64,000 bases of DNA, from assembly GCA_963931865.1 (NCBI GenBank), contig OZ007506.1:4026926-4090925 (forward strand), read 5' to 3'. The notes under the pieces are model-generated. The model was not told the origin of the DNA. It was given only the letters and a program-made list of their open reading frames with translations, and did not search any database. Positions 33,294 through 64,000 of the stretch are shown in pieces. The stretch's first letter is position 1. Every line of letters starts with the position of its first letter. The DNA is from Axinella damicornis (taxonomy: Eukaryota; Porifera; Demospongiae; Axinellida; Axinellidae). The position numbers and the translations under genes were made by a program.

Positions 33294-34205
33294 GTTGAAG
33301 CATTGCTTTACCCCAAGTTGTGCAGGCGGGAATGACGGGGTACACTGAAGCACACATCAGCAGCTTGAGATTGAGAAGCCATTGCTCTGCATAGCAGGTC
33401 GTGAGAGCTGGTCGCCTAGATACATGCGGGCAGCCTTGAACGAGGCTAGCTATGAGTGTGTTGGATGCAATCAGAGTCTACTCAGGACAGTCTGGTCCCA
33501 GGTATCGATTCATGGCCCAGGTCTTACTCTCACCTTGTGGCCAGCTACGACAATGCGGTATACGTTTGGGTCAGTGCACTACAGTGATCACAACGATGTA
33601 CACGTAGTCAGAGTCTTTGTAGCCCCATTATCAAACATTACATGGCACCATTTGTATAGGATGCCTACAGCAACTAGGTAGAAATATCAGCAAGCTATTT
33701 TCTGAGATGAAGTCGGCACACTGAGATCCTGATAGTAACCATACAGAGCAAGGCAGTTTACCAACCTTACAGCAGCAAAGATGTTCTCTGCTTCAGGTCT
33801 GATCTCGCAACCTGTGCTGGCAAAGTTGGATGCCAAGATACACTTTGTACTCCCGGGATCATCTCTTGGAAGGAAAACAAGCAAAAGCAATGTGACGAAT
33901 ACTGCACCACATATTAGGCTTAAAGACAAAATGAACGGCTGTATTTGTCGTCTAGACAAGAAGCGGAAGCTAGTTATTTAATTCACATCCCAGCACAAAA
34001 AAAAAATCAACAGCTGACACCAACCTGAAGTATCCAATGTGGAATCCACTTCCTGTGTCCCCCTTCAGCACGGTCAGGAACTCAGGAGGGTCGTAGAAGT
34101 ATCGGTAGTGCAGCACACACTTGTCCCACGGAACACCTTTCAGCCTCCCGGCCAGCACATGGTATGGGCCCACAAGCTCAAGACCGACAGACGGCTCCAG
34201 AGCAG
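31780..34205 (-). CDS. HPF1: Histone PARylation factor 1 homologue, first exon(s) missing
   Basis: Four in-phase exons on the minus strand: 34205-34025, 33864-33766, 33033-32789, 32081-31780 (stop at 31780-31782). Family segments appear in order: GLELVGPYHVLAG, YRYFYDPPEFLTVLKGD, FHIGYFR, ENIFAAVR, GIVVPYDKE-ELGYRPLPMTD, and FIQFANDECDYGMGMELG then DLFCYGDQFHNV. The NDE in FANDECDYGMG contains the acidic residue that, in vertebrate HPF1, completes the PARP1/PARP2 active site for serine ADP-ribosylation of histones. The N-terminal region (about 90 residues in vertebrates) is absent. It should lie between 34206 and the ARFRP1 exon at 35878, where there is a 200-N gap. Predicted to be nuclear. 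Confidence 0.93.
32654..32758. mobile_element. 105-bp hairpin MITE in HPF1
   Basis: Ends TAGCCATGTTCCCAGGCTCC and GGAGCCTGGGAATGAGGCTA, with CGGTGAAGAAATATACGGAG-type arms. Flanks AGCTACAAC and AACTACAAC agree at eight of nine bases. Confidence 0.85.
33257..33292. repeat. (GACA)n microsatellite
   Basis: About nine perfect units in HPF1 intron sequence. Confidence 0.92.
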
Positions 34206-34360
34206 CTGCATGAGGAAGGAATTGAATTCAAGGGTATCTCAGATGTAAACTTAACGCCAGACCAGTTCATCCCAAATGCATAACTGCATAGTATAACTGC
34301 ACAGTAAAAGCTGTAGTGGCAAGATCAGTCAGCGCTCTGGAGACAAAGCAGCCATTTCTA

Positions 34361-34440
34361 TAGCCTCGTTTCCAGGCTCCACCAAGCTTTCCATTGCTTG
34401 CAAGTGACAGAAAGCTGGGTGGGGCCTGGGACTGAGAACT
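34361..34440. mobile_element. Foldback element, TAGCCTCG family
   Basis: TAGCCTCGTTTCCAGGCTCC, AGCTTTCCATTGCTTGCAAG, then AGAAAGCTGGGTGGGGCCTG and GGGACTGAG. The arms are inverted but the right terminus is eroded. Confidence 0.6.
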
Positions 34441-34727
34441 GGGAGGGCTTGGGAACATGACACTGCTTGCTCAACTGACACTTCTGATGGAATCAGCTTA
34501 ACAAGGAACCTAATTGGTGTATGGCCCAAGCAGGCTTATCGTCATAATTTAGTGCAGGTGTATGAATACATGGACAACAAAAGCCTGGAAACAGCGTTCT
34601 CAATCTGCAGAATCTTAAAGATGAAGGGATTATTAACCATTGCACTAAGGTGATGTGCCCGTTTCTCCTAGGGGGGTCCAGGGTATGCTCCCAAAACTCT
34701 TGAGGGTGTGGCGTTTTTGCCAAACTG

Positions 34728-34927
34728 NNNNNNNNNNNNNNNNNNNNNNNNNNNNNNNNNNNNNNNNNNNNNNNNNNNNNNNNNNNNNNNNNNNNNNNNN
34801 NNNNNNNNNNNNNNNNNNNNNNNNNNNNNNNNNNNNNNNNNNNNNNNNNNNNNNNNNNNNNNNNNNNNNNNNNNNNNNNNNNNNNNNNNNNNNNNNNNNN
34901 NNNNNNNNNNNNNNNNNNNNNNNNNNN
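34728..34927. other. Assembly gap of 200 N
   Basis: The run of exactly 200 N is a placeholder. It abuts a 35-bp minisatellite, a likely cause of assembly failure, and falls where the first exons of HPF1 and ARFRP1 should be. Confidence 0.98.
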
Positions 34928-35262
34928 CCCACAAGTATGCATTAGCTGTGTCGCCCCCCCCCCCCTTACCCACGAGTATGCATTAGATGTGTCGTCCCCT
35001 CCCCCCACAAGTATGCATTAGATGTGTCCTCCCCTCCCCCCACAAGTATGCATTAGCTGTGTCGTCCCCTCCCCCCACGAGTATGCATTAGATGTGTCCT
35101 CCCCTCCCCCCACAAGTATGCATTAGATGTGTCGTCCCCTCCCCCCACAAGTATGCATTAGATGTGTCGTCCCCTCCCCCCACAAGTATGCATTAGCTGT
35201 GTCGTCCCCTCCCCCCACGAGTATGCATTAGATGTCATCCCTTTCCCCCATAGTATGCATTA
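34928..35262. repeat. 35-bp minisatellite at the gap edge
   Basis: The unit CACAAGTATGCATTAGATGT plus GTCGTCCCCTCCCCC is repeated about nine times with A/C and T/C variants. Its left edge is the assembly gap. Confidence 0.93.
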
Positions 35263-35459
35263 GACATGTCGTGCAATAATCATGATCAACTACACAGACT
35301 GAGCAATCACTATCACTCATTGATATTACAATCGATCAGCCTCACGGTAAGGTGCAATGGTGAGTCAGTGTTGGAGTGCTCAGTATCCTACAAGACACAT
35401 TGTGGGGATTGCAATCACATAGAGCTCATAGTGGAATAGTTGTGATTAGAAATTACATT

Positions 35460-35782
35460 ACATTAAGATTTTAACATGTGTGTGTCTGTGTGTGACGGAA
35501 GTGGGCGTCGGTCAGGGGCAGGACAAACTATAGTGACACACGACCTTTGTACTTTACTACTAACCTCGAGGCTCCGAACTGCGAACGCTACGCTACGAAG
35601 ATTGCACGAGAACGATGGGCTATTGAACAGTTGAGGCTGCATCTGAGGGCAGCAGCTGAAGCGGGCGCGATCGGGAGCGAAGCTGGAAATAGGACGTGAT
35701 CAGGGAGTAGCAGAGCAGGCAACGTACGTGTAGGTGAACAAAGAGGAAGTAACTGAGCAAGCGAAGCGAGCAAAGCTACTCA
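35460..35782. repeat. Dispersed repeat, copy 2
   Basis: It has the same start (ACATTAAGATTTTAAC), the ACTATAGTGACACACGACCT block and end (GAGCAAGCGAAGCGAGC) as the copy at 27101-27681, but lacks the expanded 30-bp array. Confidence 0.65.
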
Positions 35783-35877
35783 TACAATGTATATACAGTT
35801 GAGCTTAGAAGTTGTGTATGTACATCTGGTGAGTTATTCTTTGTTGCAGTCACAATGTTTTCTCCCACTGTCCGCAG

Positions 35878-38104
35878 TTGCTCGTGTGGATGTGGGTTCA
35901 GTGCGACTGATAATGTGGGACTTAGGAGGACAGGAAGACCTCCAAACATTGTGGGACAAGGTACGCGATGACGGGGCAGTGCACACAAATCATCAAATGG
36001 ATGCCTAGCCTCATTCCCAGGCTCCTCCCCAGCTGGGGAGGAGCCTGGGAATGAGGCTATGGACACCCACCTACATTCAGTTGCCCCTCCACTCCCAAGG
36101 AGAAGCATGATAGGAAGCTGCCGTCACATGACCATTCTGGTGCGTAATGATAGACTGTGTTATCCCGAGATCAATAGTCAGTATACTTCCCTTGTATACC
36201 TTCGGATAGATCTAGCATACTCCGTAATCTTGGAGTCCAACCTAGTAAACTACAGCGAATGTCATGAGGTGCCTTACTGGTGTATATTTGTGTTCACAGT
36301 ACTATGCTGAGTGTCACGCGGTGGTGTACGTCGTGGACTCGAGCAATCCTGAAACCCTGGCCATCTCTGTGCAGACATTCAGTGAGTGCTATGCTACTAG
36401 TTCGTGTATTGCAGTCTCGGCAGCAGAGAGTACATGTAGTTGTTCAGGAAAAAACCTCCACTGGCAGATTATGATCAAGATTCCATTGCAAGTTTAACCC
36501 TAGTGTGTTTCAGCAGTTCTCCTTTGCTGAAGTTGCTGGTCTTAGAACCGTTTGTTTTTCAGACTCTTTGAAGCTATTCTCTGAGTGAAATCAACGGCAT
36601 AAATTTCCTTAGTGTCGCAAAAGAGCGCCCATGTGTGGTGAACCTTACATGTTAACCAAAGACGGTGGTGAGATCTTGTTAAAGTATGTCTGAAATAACA
36701 CTTATTCTAAAGTGCCCAACCCCATCTCGTGTAACTGGTGGGTGCTCATTCAAGTAAACTTTGACCCTGCACAGGAAATTGAGCCAAAATTGAGGTGGAT
36801 GCATGTTCTCTTACACGAGTGTGCGCTCTTAGTTGGTTGGTTAATGAGTTATTGGTTTGATTATAGTTACTTGGTTAGTTGGTTGGTTAATGAGCTATTG
36901 GTTTGGTTACTCAGCTAGGGGCAGCTGTTTCATTATACATTTAAATTTCCCACACAAAACACACGCAGAGAAGGTGATCCTTCACCCTGACCTGGATGGT
37001 GCCCCCTTACTTATTCTTGCCAACAAGCAAGATCGCATGGTAGGTGAAATAGCAGCGTGAATCCCCGCTGTGTCAACCCCCACTGTGTCATTCCCCACTG
37101 TCGATTCCCACTGTCAATTCCCACTGTCAATTCCCACTGTCAATTCCCCCACTCAATTCCCCTGGACCACAGCTGTAGTCAGATATAAAGGGACTGTGAT
37201 TACATAATCAGGAATGTGGGCTATCATGCTCTAAGTGCGAGGCACACATTACATCAAGCAGCAAGAAACCCATTAGGGTTTCATCCAGTATCATTCATCC
37301 GGGGGGGGGGGGGGGGGGCAAAATGTAATCCTGCCCATATCACTTTGCTGCAACATCTCAGCGTTATAAACAATAGTGGCATGCCAGTACACCAGCTGCC
37401 TGTGCAGATAAACCTGCAAACATACATACACGACCTGACTGCACACACAATGACTTGCCTTGTGCTAAGGCACTCAGCAGTACACGTCATGTTAGCCTCA
37501 TTCCCAGGCTCCCCGTCTCAGACCTGGGAACGAGGCTAATGGCATGCAGTATGGTGGTCAGCAGATTTCAAAATGGAGGAGTGTTTGTCATCAACTGTAG
37601 GATGCTCTACCATTAACAGAAGTGGAGAGTGCATTTGATACGAGTATAGAGTCCATTGGAGACCGTGACTGCAGAATACAGCGAGTGTCTGCCTTGAAGG
37701 GGTAAGTACTACTCTGTCACTAAATTGAACTTTTGCCCACATTCATGTCTGACATACTCATAGACTGACTGACAGATGGACCCTGCTCTGTGCATGTGCA
37801 TGTGTAGTCTCAGTACCAGACTCGGTACCAGACTCCCATACACAAAGGAATTGGGAGTCTGGTTCCGAGACTAGTGCATGCGGAGTAATTACACCACACT
37901 TTGCCCCAGAAAACTTCAGCACTAGAGCTGTTACTAGACATGCTTATACTTCCCGTTATGGGCTCCTGACTATACTATGGCCATGGCATCAGTAGACTGC
38001 CATGCACCTTCTATGCGTTTAATAGGGAGGGTGTCCATGAAGGCATTGACTGGCTGTCTCAGAGAGTACAACAAGCAAACAGAAGCACGAAGCATCGTAC
38101 ATGA
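35878..38104 (+). CDS. ARFRP1: ADP-ribosylation factor-related protein 1 homologue, first exon(s) missing
   Basis: Five in-phase exons: 35878-35960, 36300-36381, 36969-37039, 37601-37701, 38026-38104 (stop TGA 38102-38104). The peptide contains the switch II region WDLGGQEDLQTLWDK, YYAECHAVVYVVDS, the guanine-specificity motif LANKQD, RDCRIQRVSALKG and a C-terminal GVHEGIDWLSQRVQQ helix. The order and wording match ARFRP1, a Golgi-associated Arf-family GTPase that recruits ARL1 and works in trans-Golgi trafficking. The P-loop and switch I exon(s) are not found between the gap and 35877. The sequence MYIQLSLEVV at 35788 is not a credible start. It is probably divergent from HPF1 with a shared promoter. 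Confidence 0.92.
36006..36059. mobile_element. 54-bp perfect palindrome, minimal TAGCCTCA element
   Basis: A 27-base arm starting TAGCCTCATTCCCAGGCTCC is followed directly by its exact complement, with no loop. Flanks TGGATGCC and TGGACACC agree at six of eight bases. In an ARFRP1 intron. Confidence 0.85.
36832..36912. repeat. Short direct duplication
   Basis: TTGGTTGGTTAATGAGTTAT and TTGGTTGGTTAATGAGCTAT, about 50 bp apart, in an ARFRP1 intron. A further small array (TGTCAATTCCCAC, about four units) lies at 37098-37150, and a poly-G tract at 37302-37318. Confidence 0.7.
37493..37538. mobile_element. 46-bp minimal foldback element
   Basis: TAGCCTCATTCCCAGGCTCC against GACCTGGGAACGAGGCTA. 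Confidence 0.7.
37805..37873. mobile_element. 69-bp foldback element
   Basis: TAGTCTCAGTACCAGACTCG and GACTCCCATACACAAAGGAA, then TTGGGAGTCTGGTTCCGAGA and CTA. The ends are inverted and the left end is partly duplicated. Confidence 0.65.
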
Positions 38105-39475
38105 TGGTCATGGAAAATCGAGATGTGCGGTCACTATCAACTCATTCTACATACATAATTCTATTATATAGTGCTTTATCTTTTTGTATGTTGATGCAAT
38201 CATGTATTATTATAATTATTATGCACACAAATACACTGATGTCACTACAAAAGCCCCCATAGTGGATGGGGAATCATTGCCAGTGAACACTAGTAGGGTC
38301 CAACATGCTGACGTCACAATGATCTATCGTCATCTGTCTTGGACATATATGTGTACGTGAGAGCTAGGAGAAGCCTAGGCTGCCTTCATTGCAAGATCCG
38401 TACTTCAACATAAGTCATTGCTATCCTATTCCTTCATCTCTGTGAGGCAACTTTCCTCTTTTAAAAGCACATTCTGTTTTACTTAGCCTCATTCCCACCG
38501 CCAGTATTTCATCACTTCCAGTATGAAATATGGCGGGGTATTTCATATTGGAAGCGATGAAAATACTGGCGTTGGGAACGGCCTGGGAACGAGTCTGGAA
38601 CCACTCACATTAAAGCTTCGAGACTGGGATAGGAAATGAAAGCAGTCAAATTGCTAACTGTCAACTATTAGTCTGACTTCCTGCATACATACACACTGAA
38701 GTCCACTATATTAAATTTTTATTATACTATCATGGCACTCGACAGCCCAGACAGATGCATTGGCATGGCTGTATATGTCATGTGCAGGGAGGGACCTGGC
38801 AGCTGGTTATAGATTGCATGCATGGCTATGTACTGCAAACCAGCAGGAGACCTGCCTTAATTAATAAGCATCTCCCGTACATGGGACCAAATGTTCAGAG
38901 ACAGAACAAACTTAAGGCTCTAGAGACTGGTCAACATCAGCTCAGTAAAGTTCACAAAGATTGACCAGAGGCTTCATAAACTAGTATGACAGATACTAAT
39001 TCTCAACTAGGGATATTGCTTGGACATGTCGACCTATATACAAAAGTAGGCTGGGTCCATACATACGCGATCACACCATCACGTACTGGCCTGAGCCAGT
39101 AAAACTGAAATGATCGCGACCTAGCTAGAAAGAGGGTAAGGGGAAGTACAGTTAACATTCAAGTGTGACCAGCAGCATCTCAAAGTACAATGCATGCACA
39201 TTGGGCACAACTCGTTCCCAGGCTCTCGAACGAGAGCCTGGGCACAACCCTTAAGCTGATCAAGACCTTGAACTGCAGGATGCCAATTAATGCTCAATTG
39301 CTTAATGACCTGCATTTTATGGGCTTTGCCATTGTACAAAACATTTCATAGCAGAATACCAAAACATTTCAGCTGTACACTGTATGAGATGATGAGACTT
39401 GCATGGGTTCTAATGCTAGTTAAAGGATCAAAGTGGATGGGACGTAGTGTTAGGATGATTCCATGATGAAGGGTT
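38105..39475. other. Convergent intergenic region of ARFRP1 and the receptor kinase
   Basis: Holds a hairpin MITE (38484-38593: TAGCCTCATTCCCACCGCCA against its complement, with AGTATTTCATCACTTCCAGT arms) and a small palindrome at 39211-39240 (CTCGTTCCCAGGCTCTCG). No gene was supported. Confidence 0.6.
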
Positions 39476-61108
<21,633 letters not shown>

Positions 61109-61788
61109 CGTCCAGGACTCCTTGTGAACCGAGCTATGGTAGCTAGCTATACTTACTGCTATGAATACTCTGATAGAAGATGCCTTAGAGTTGCATGGAC
61201 CACAAAGGAAGCGGCATATCCTTTTAGTAACCTCATTCCCATCCCCAGTCTATGACTATGCAACGTACGGTCAAAGTGGACATGAAAATGTGTTGCATAT
61301 TTACAATGTACTGTAGTATATAAAATGACCTCCAAAAACATACTCTGTGAAGAGGGCCTGAATGGGTTTGAGGCTGTACTCATAGAAGGCCTAGTTTGCA
61401 TCATGCAATATAATTATACATAGGAGATGGGAAGGTCTTTATATTATGACTACATGGGATGAGGATGCTCAGATGTTATAGATGAGCGTAAGTACAGGTA
61501 TATAGTGAATGTGTTGTATGCAAGAATGCATGTATATGTAGCTGCTCCTTGTGCATTTAGGGTCGTTTTAGTCAAGTATAGCTGCAATGCCGAACCTTTC
61601 TGCACAGTACATGAGTCATTATTGAAAATGACAATCCTGTGTGATGAAACGTGTCTATGTACAAAACATCACAGCAAAAACACATCAGTTTCCGTACAAG
61701 GGATAAATTTGTGCTTTAGCTAGTATGTTAAGGATCCATGTTAAAACTTCAATGGGCATATGAAGGATAGGAGATGTTTCCAAGGTTT
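61109..61788. other. Region between the two receptor kinase genes
   Basis: This 680-bp stretch carries the promoter of the first kinase (read leftward) and the 3' flank of the second. No TATA box or gene could be supported. Confidence 0.5.
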
Positions 61789-63467
61789 TCACAAGAACGA
61801 ATCATCTTGAAGATGACTTCCAAGTTCATGATCAGAAGGGCGCTGCACTTTAATTATGACTGGAGGATCATCTGAGGGAGCAACACTGCAAGAGATGTGT
61901 CCTCCTTTCGAGTGCAGTTCGCAGTCCTCTCCTTTGGTTGTGCTTGATGAGACAGGATCGCTGCTGCTCAATTCATTTGCAAAAGGGTTGTAGGTGCTCA
62001 TGTCCAAGTAGCCAGCTGTTATCTCGGCAAAGCCAGAGATGGAGCTTACGAGGTCTGAGAAGGGTGGTCTATCATCTGGATCACTGTTCCAGCATTTCAG
62101 CATGATGGAGTACCTGTGTATAGAAAAAGTGTTGTGTCCCTTTATGCAAATACAAATTCATGACTGACCTACTGTAGCCTTTTATAAGTACCGCAAGCTA
62201 CCAATATGAGTGTGCTCAATGTTCAGCTGGAAGTTGTCCATCCCAATGAGACTTAGCAACACTACTTGTATTTTGAAACGAGACATTCCCACATAATAAT
62301 AATGACACCTTCAATCATAATTACAAAGTGTCCACCATGCATGGGCAGATATTTGGTTCTAGTGTGGCAAAGAGTGGAGTTATGTATGTACGATGTAGCC
62401 TCGTTCCCAGGCCTTCACACCCAGCTTTTGCAAGTGACAAAAGCTGGGCGTGGAGACGTTGGACGAGGATATGTATGATGTCTAAATAGCACACATAAAA
62501 GGATATAGACATCACTGCATATGCGAGAGGGTATCATTGGAGTGAAACACATGACAATAAGTAGCAACAGTAAAACAGCACAAATTCCAATACATCCACA
62601 TATACAAACAAATAATTGTGTGGTAACCATACTCCTGGGTAGGATATTATACCAATGGGGCAAGCTTACTTTTCAGAATGATGCTTTGTAGGAAGATACA
62701 TACCTCAGCAGACTTGCGGATTGTGTCCACCAACTTGTACTTACCGCATACAAACATGTACAATATCCCTTAATTTTATGACATCATTACATAAGGTCAA
62801 TTACATGCCCTCCCGTCACCTTTGGCAAGTTGACATAATTATCTTAGCTACATCCTAACTGGCTGTACTATATCTCCTGCCATGCATGAGGAGTGAGCAG
62901 CTCACATTTCATCTGGACATGCTGAGTTGGCTGGTTTGCTGAGCCTCTGTCCATTGTCCAGCAGCTGAATCAGTGACAGAGGATCCACTCCAGGGTAGGG
63001 AGTTTTACCACCACTGAAGATTTCCCAGCAGGTGACCCCAAATGACCACTACAATAAGAGAATACATAAAGGAAATAAATTGTCTATAGATACATACATA
63101 CGTACATGTACACTTGTATTTACGACATCCTATCTGCATCAACACTTATGATAGTTGCGCATGCGGTATAGCAGGTACATAGGCAAGCTAATGGTATATG
63201 CATCTCAAGTAGATGGTCACTGCGGTGGAGATTTAACGCTACCCTCACACTGAAATAACCTACCCCTATAATTATAGTTATTGTTAGGTACTAACCACAT
63301 CAGTCTTGTCGGAGAAGACTCCATCCTGCAGACTCTCGGGAGCCATCCACTTGATGGGAAGTTTCACTGAGGCTTCTTGATCCTGTCCCTGCCTGAAGTA
63401 CCTCCTGGCATACACGTCCTCTGAGAGGCCAAAGTCTGCTATCTTGATAACAAAATGAGCATCAATC
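61789..63467 (-). CDS. Tandem paralogue of the receptor tyrosine kinase, 3' exons only
   Basis: Three in-phase exons are inside the window: 63467-63296 (activation loop: VIKIADFGLSEDVYARRYF to PIKWMAPESLQDGVF), 63048-62906 (WSFG...CWEIFSGGKTPYPGV) and 62113-61789 (MLKCWNSDPDDRPPFSDLV to the stop at 61789-61791). Exon boundaries and phases equal those of the last three exons of the first kinase. The encoded sequence is nearly the same, including the GYLDMSTYNPFANELSSSDP tail. Differences: two extra residues in the activation loop (GQDQEASVKL against GQGPTVKL) and five more residues in the tail. The rest of the gene lies beyond the right edge, so its extracellular domains are unknown. Confidence 0.92.
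62396..62466. mobile_element. TAGCCTCG foldback element, right end incomplete
   Basis: TAGCCTCGTTCCCAGGCCTT, CACCCAGCTTTTGCAAGTGA, then CAAAAGCTGGGCGTGGAGAC and GTTGGACGAGG. Arms inverted, terminus eroded. Confidence 0.6.
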
Positions 63468-63639
63468 CTGCAATGTGTAATCAAAATTTAATGTTATGAG
63501 ACAAGTTTCTTGTGTTCTATATACTCTTTAGGAAAGGGAACAGTTATGTACTGCAAGGACCGTTGTGCTCATGCAATTCAGGTATTGTTGAAAGTGAATA
63601 CCTCCTGCTTGACTGCAATTGCAGGTCTACTCTAGCTTG

Positions 63640-63918
63640 TCAGTCTGATCATCAACGGTATAGACACCAGTTGAGCCATGTCAGTCTGATCATCAACGGT
63701 ATAGACACCAGTTGAGCCATGTCAGTCTGATCATCAACGGTATAGACACCAGTTGAGCCATGTCAGTCTGATCATCAACGGTATAGACACCAGTTGAGCC
63801 ATGTCAGTCTGATCATCAACGGTATAGACACCAGTTGAGCCATGTCAGTCTGATCATCAATGGTATAGACACCAGTTGAGCCTTGTCAGTCTGATCATCA
63901 ACGCAGTTGAGCCATGTC
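63640..63918. repeat. 41-bp minisatellite, about 6.5 copies
   Basis: The unit GTCAGTCTGATCATCAACGG plus TATAGACACCAGTTGAGCCAT repeats in an intron of the second kinase, followed at 63955-64000 by a shorter doublet (GGAGCATGTGGTATAGGAAG). Confidence 0.93.
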
Positions 63919-64000
63919 AATGCATGTAGCACTGAGCTGACCAGCAGCTCCAGCATAGGAGCATGTGGTATAGGAAGCATATTGGAGCATGTGGTATAGG

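Noticed and set aside
35788..35829. First exon of ARFRP1 (MYIQLSLEVV)
   Set aside because: It only matches the first two residues expected, lacks the P-loop and overlaps the repeat edge.

Overview
This window is animal nuclear DNA: intron-rich genes with GT-AG introns, no operons, and many short non-autonomous transposons. An early-branching metazoan, most likely a demosponge, fits best. The reasons are the mix of conserved animal genes (SLC10A7, cathepsin O, HPF1, ARFRP1) with a large scavenger-receptor-type receptor tyrosine kinase, but no sequence here proves the phylum. Exon structures were read by hand from splice sites, conserved residues and phase. Every junction in the five well-modelled genes keeps the reading frame.

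Layout: 1-3500 holds a hAT-type MITE, two orphan 3' gene ends (710-869, 2243-2564) and a small tandem repeat. A two-exon type II membrane glycosyltransferase (nucleotide-diphospho-sugar transferase type) runs on the minus strand from 6657 to 3545, with a 58-bp x 19 minisatellite in its intron. Divergent from it, a 13-exon SLC10A7 transporter runs 7264-19018 (+). A single-exon secreted protein of unknown function (19497-20159, -) is divergent from a 12-exon cathepsin O (20296-31215, +). HPF1 (31780-34205, -) and ARFRP1 (35878-38104, +) form another divergent pair. Both lack their first exons around an assembly gap (34728-34927).

From 39476 to 61108 (-) lies a 24-exon receptor tyrosine kinase predicted at 1406 residues: signal peptide, six SRCR domains, a Frizzled-like cysteine-rich domain, one transmembrane helix and a complete tyrosine kinase with a conserved YLDM tail motif. 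The last three exons of a tandem paralogue follow at 61789-63467. A decayed hAT transposon (40871-44036) sits in a kinase intron of the first copy only.

The introns are crowded with foldback/MITE elements sharing the terminus TAGYCTCGT. Several are flanked by 9-bp target duplications, some perfect, and some elements are nested. There is also a miniature LTR retrotransposon, and many minisatellites. The genes are mostly unrelated housekeeping genes in an alternating divergent/convergent order. The accessory interest is in the kinase cluster, the secreted protein and the mobile elements.
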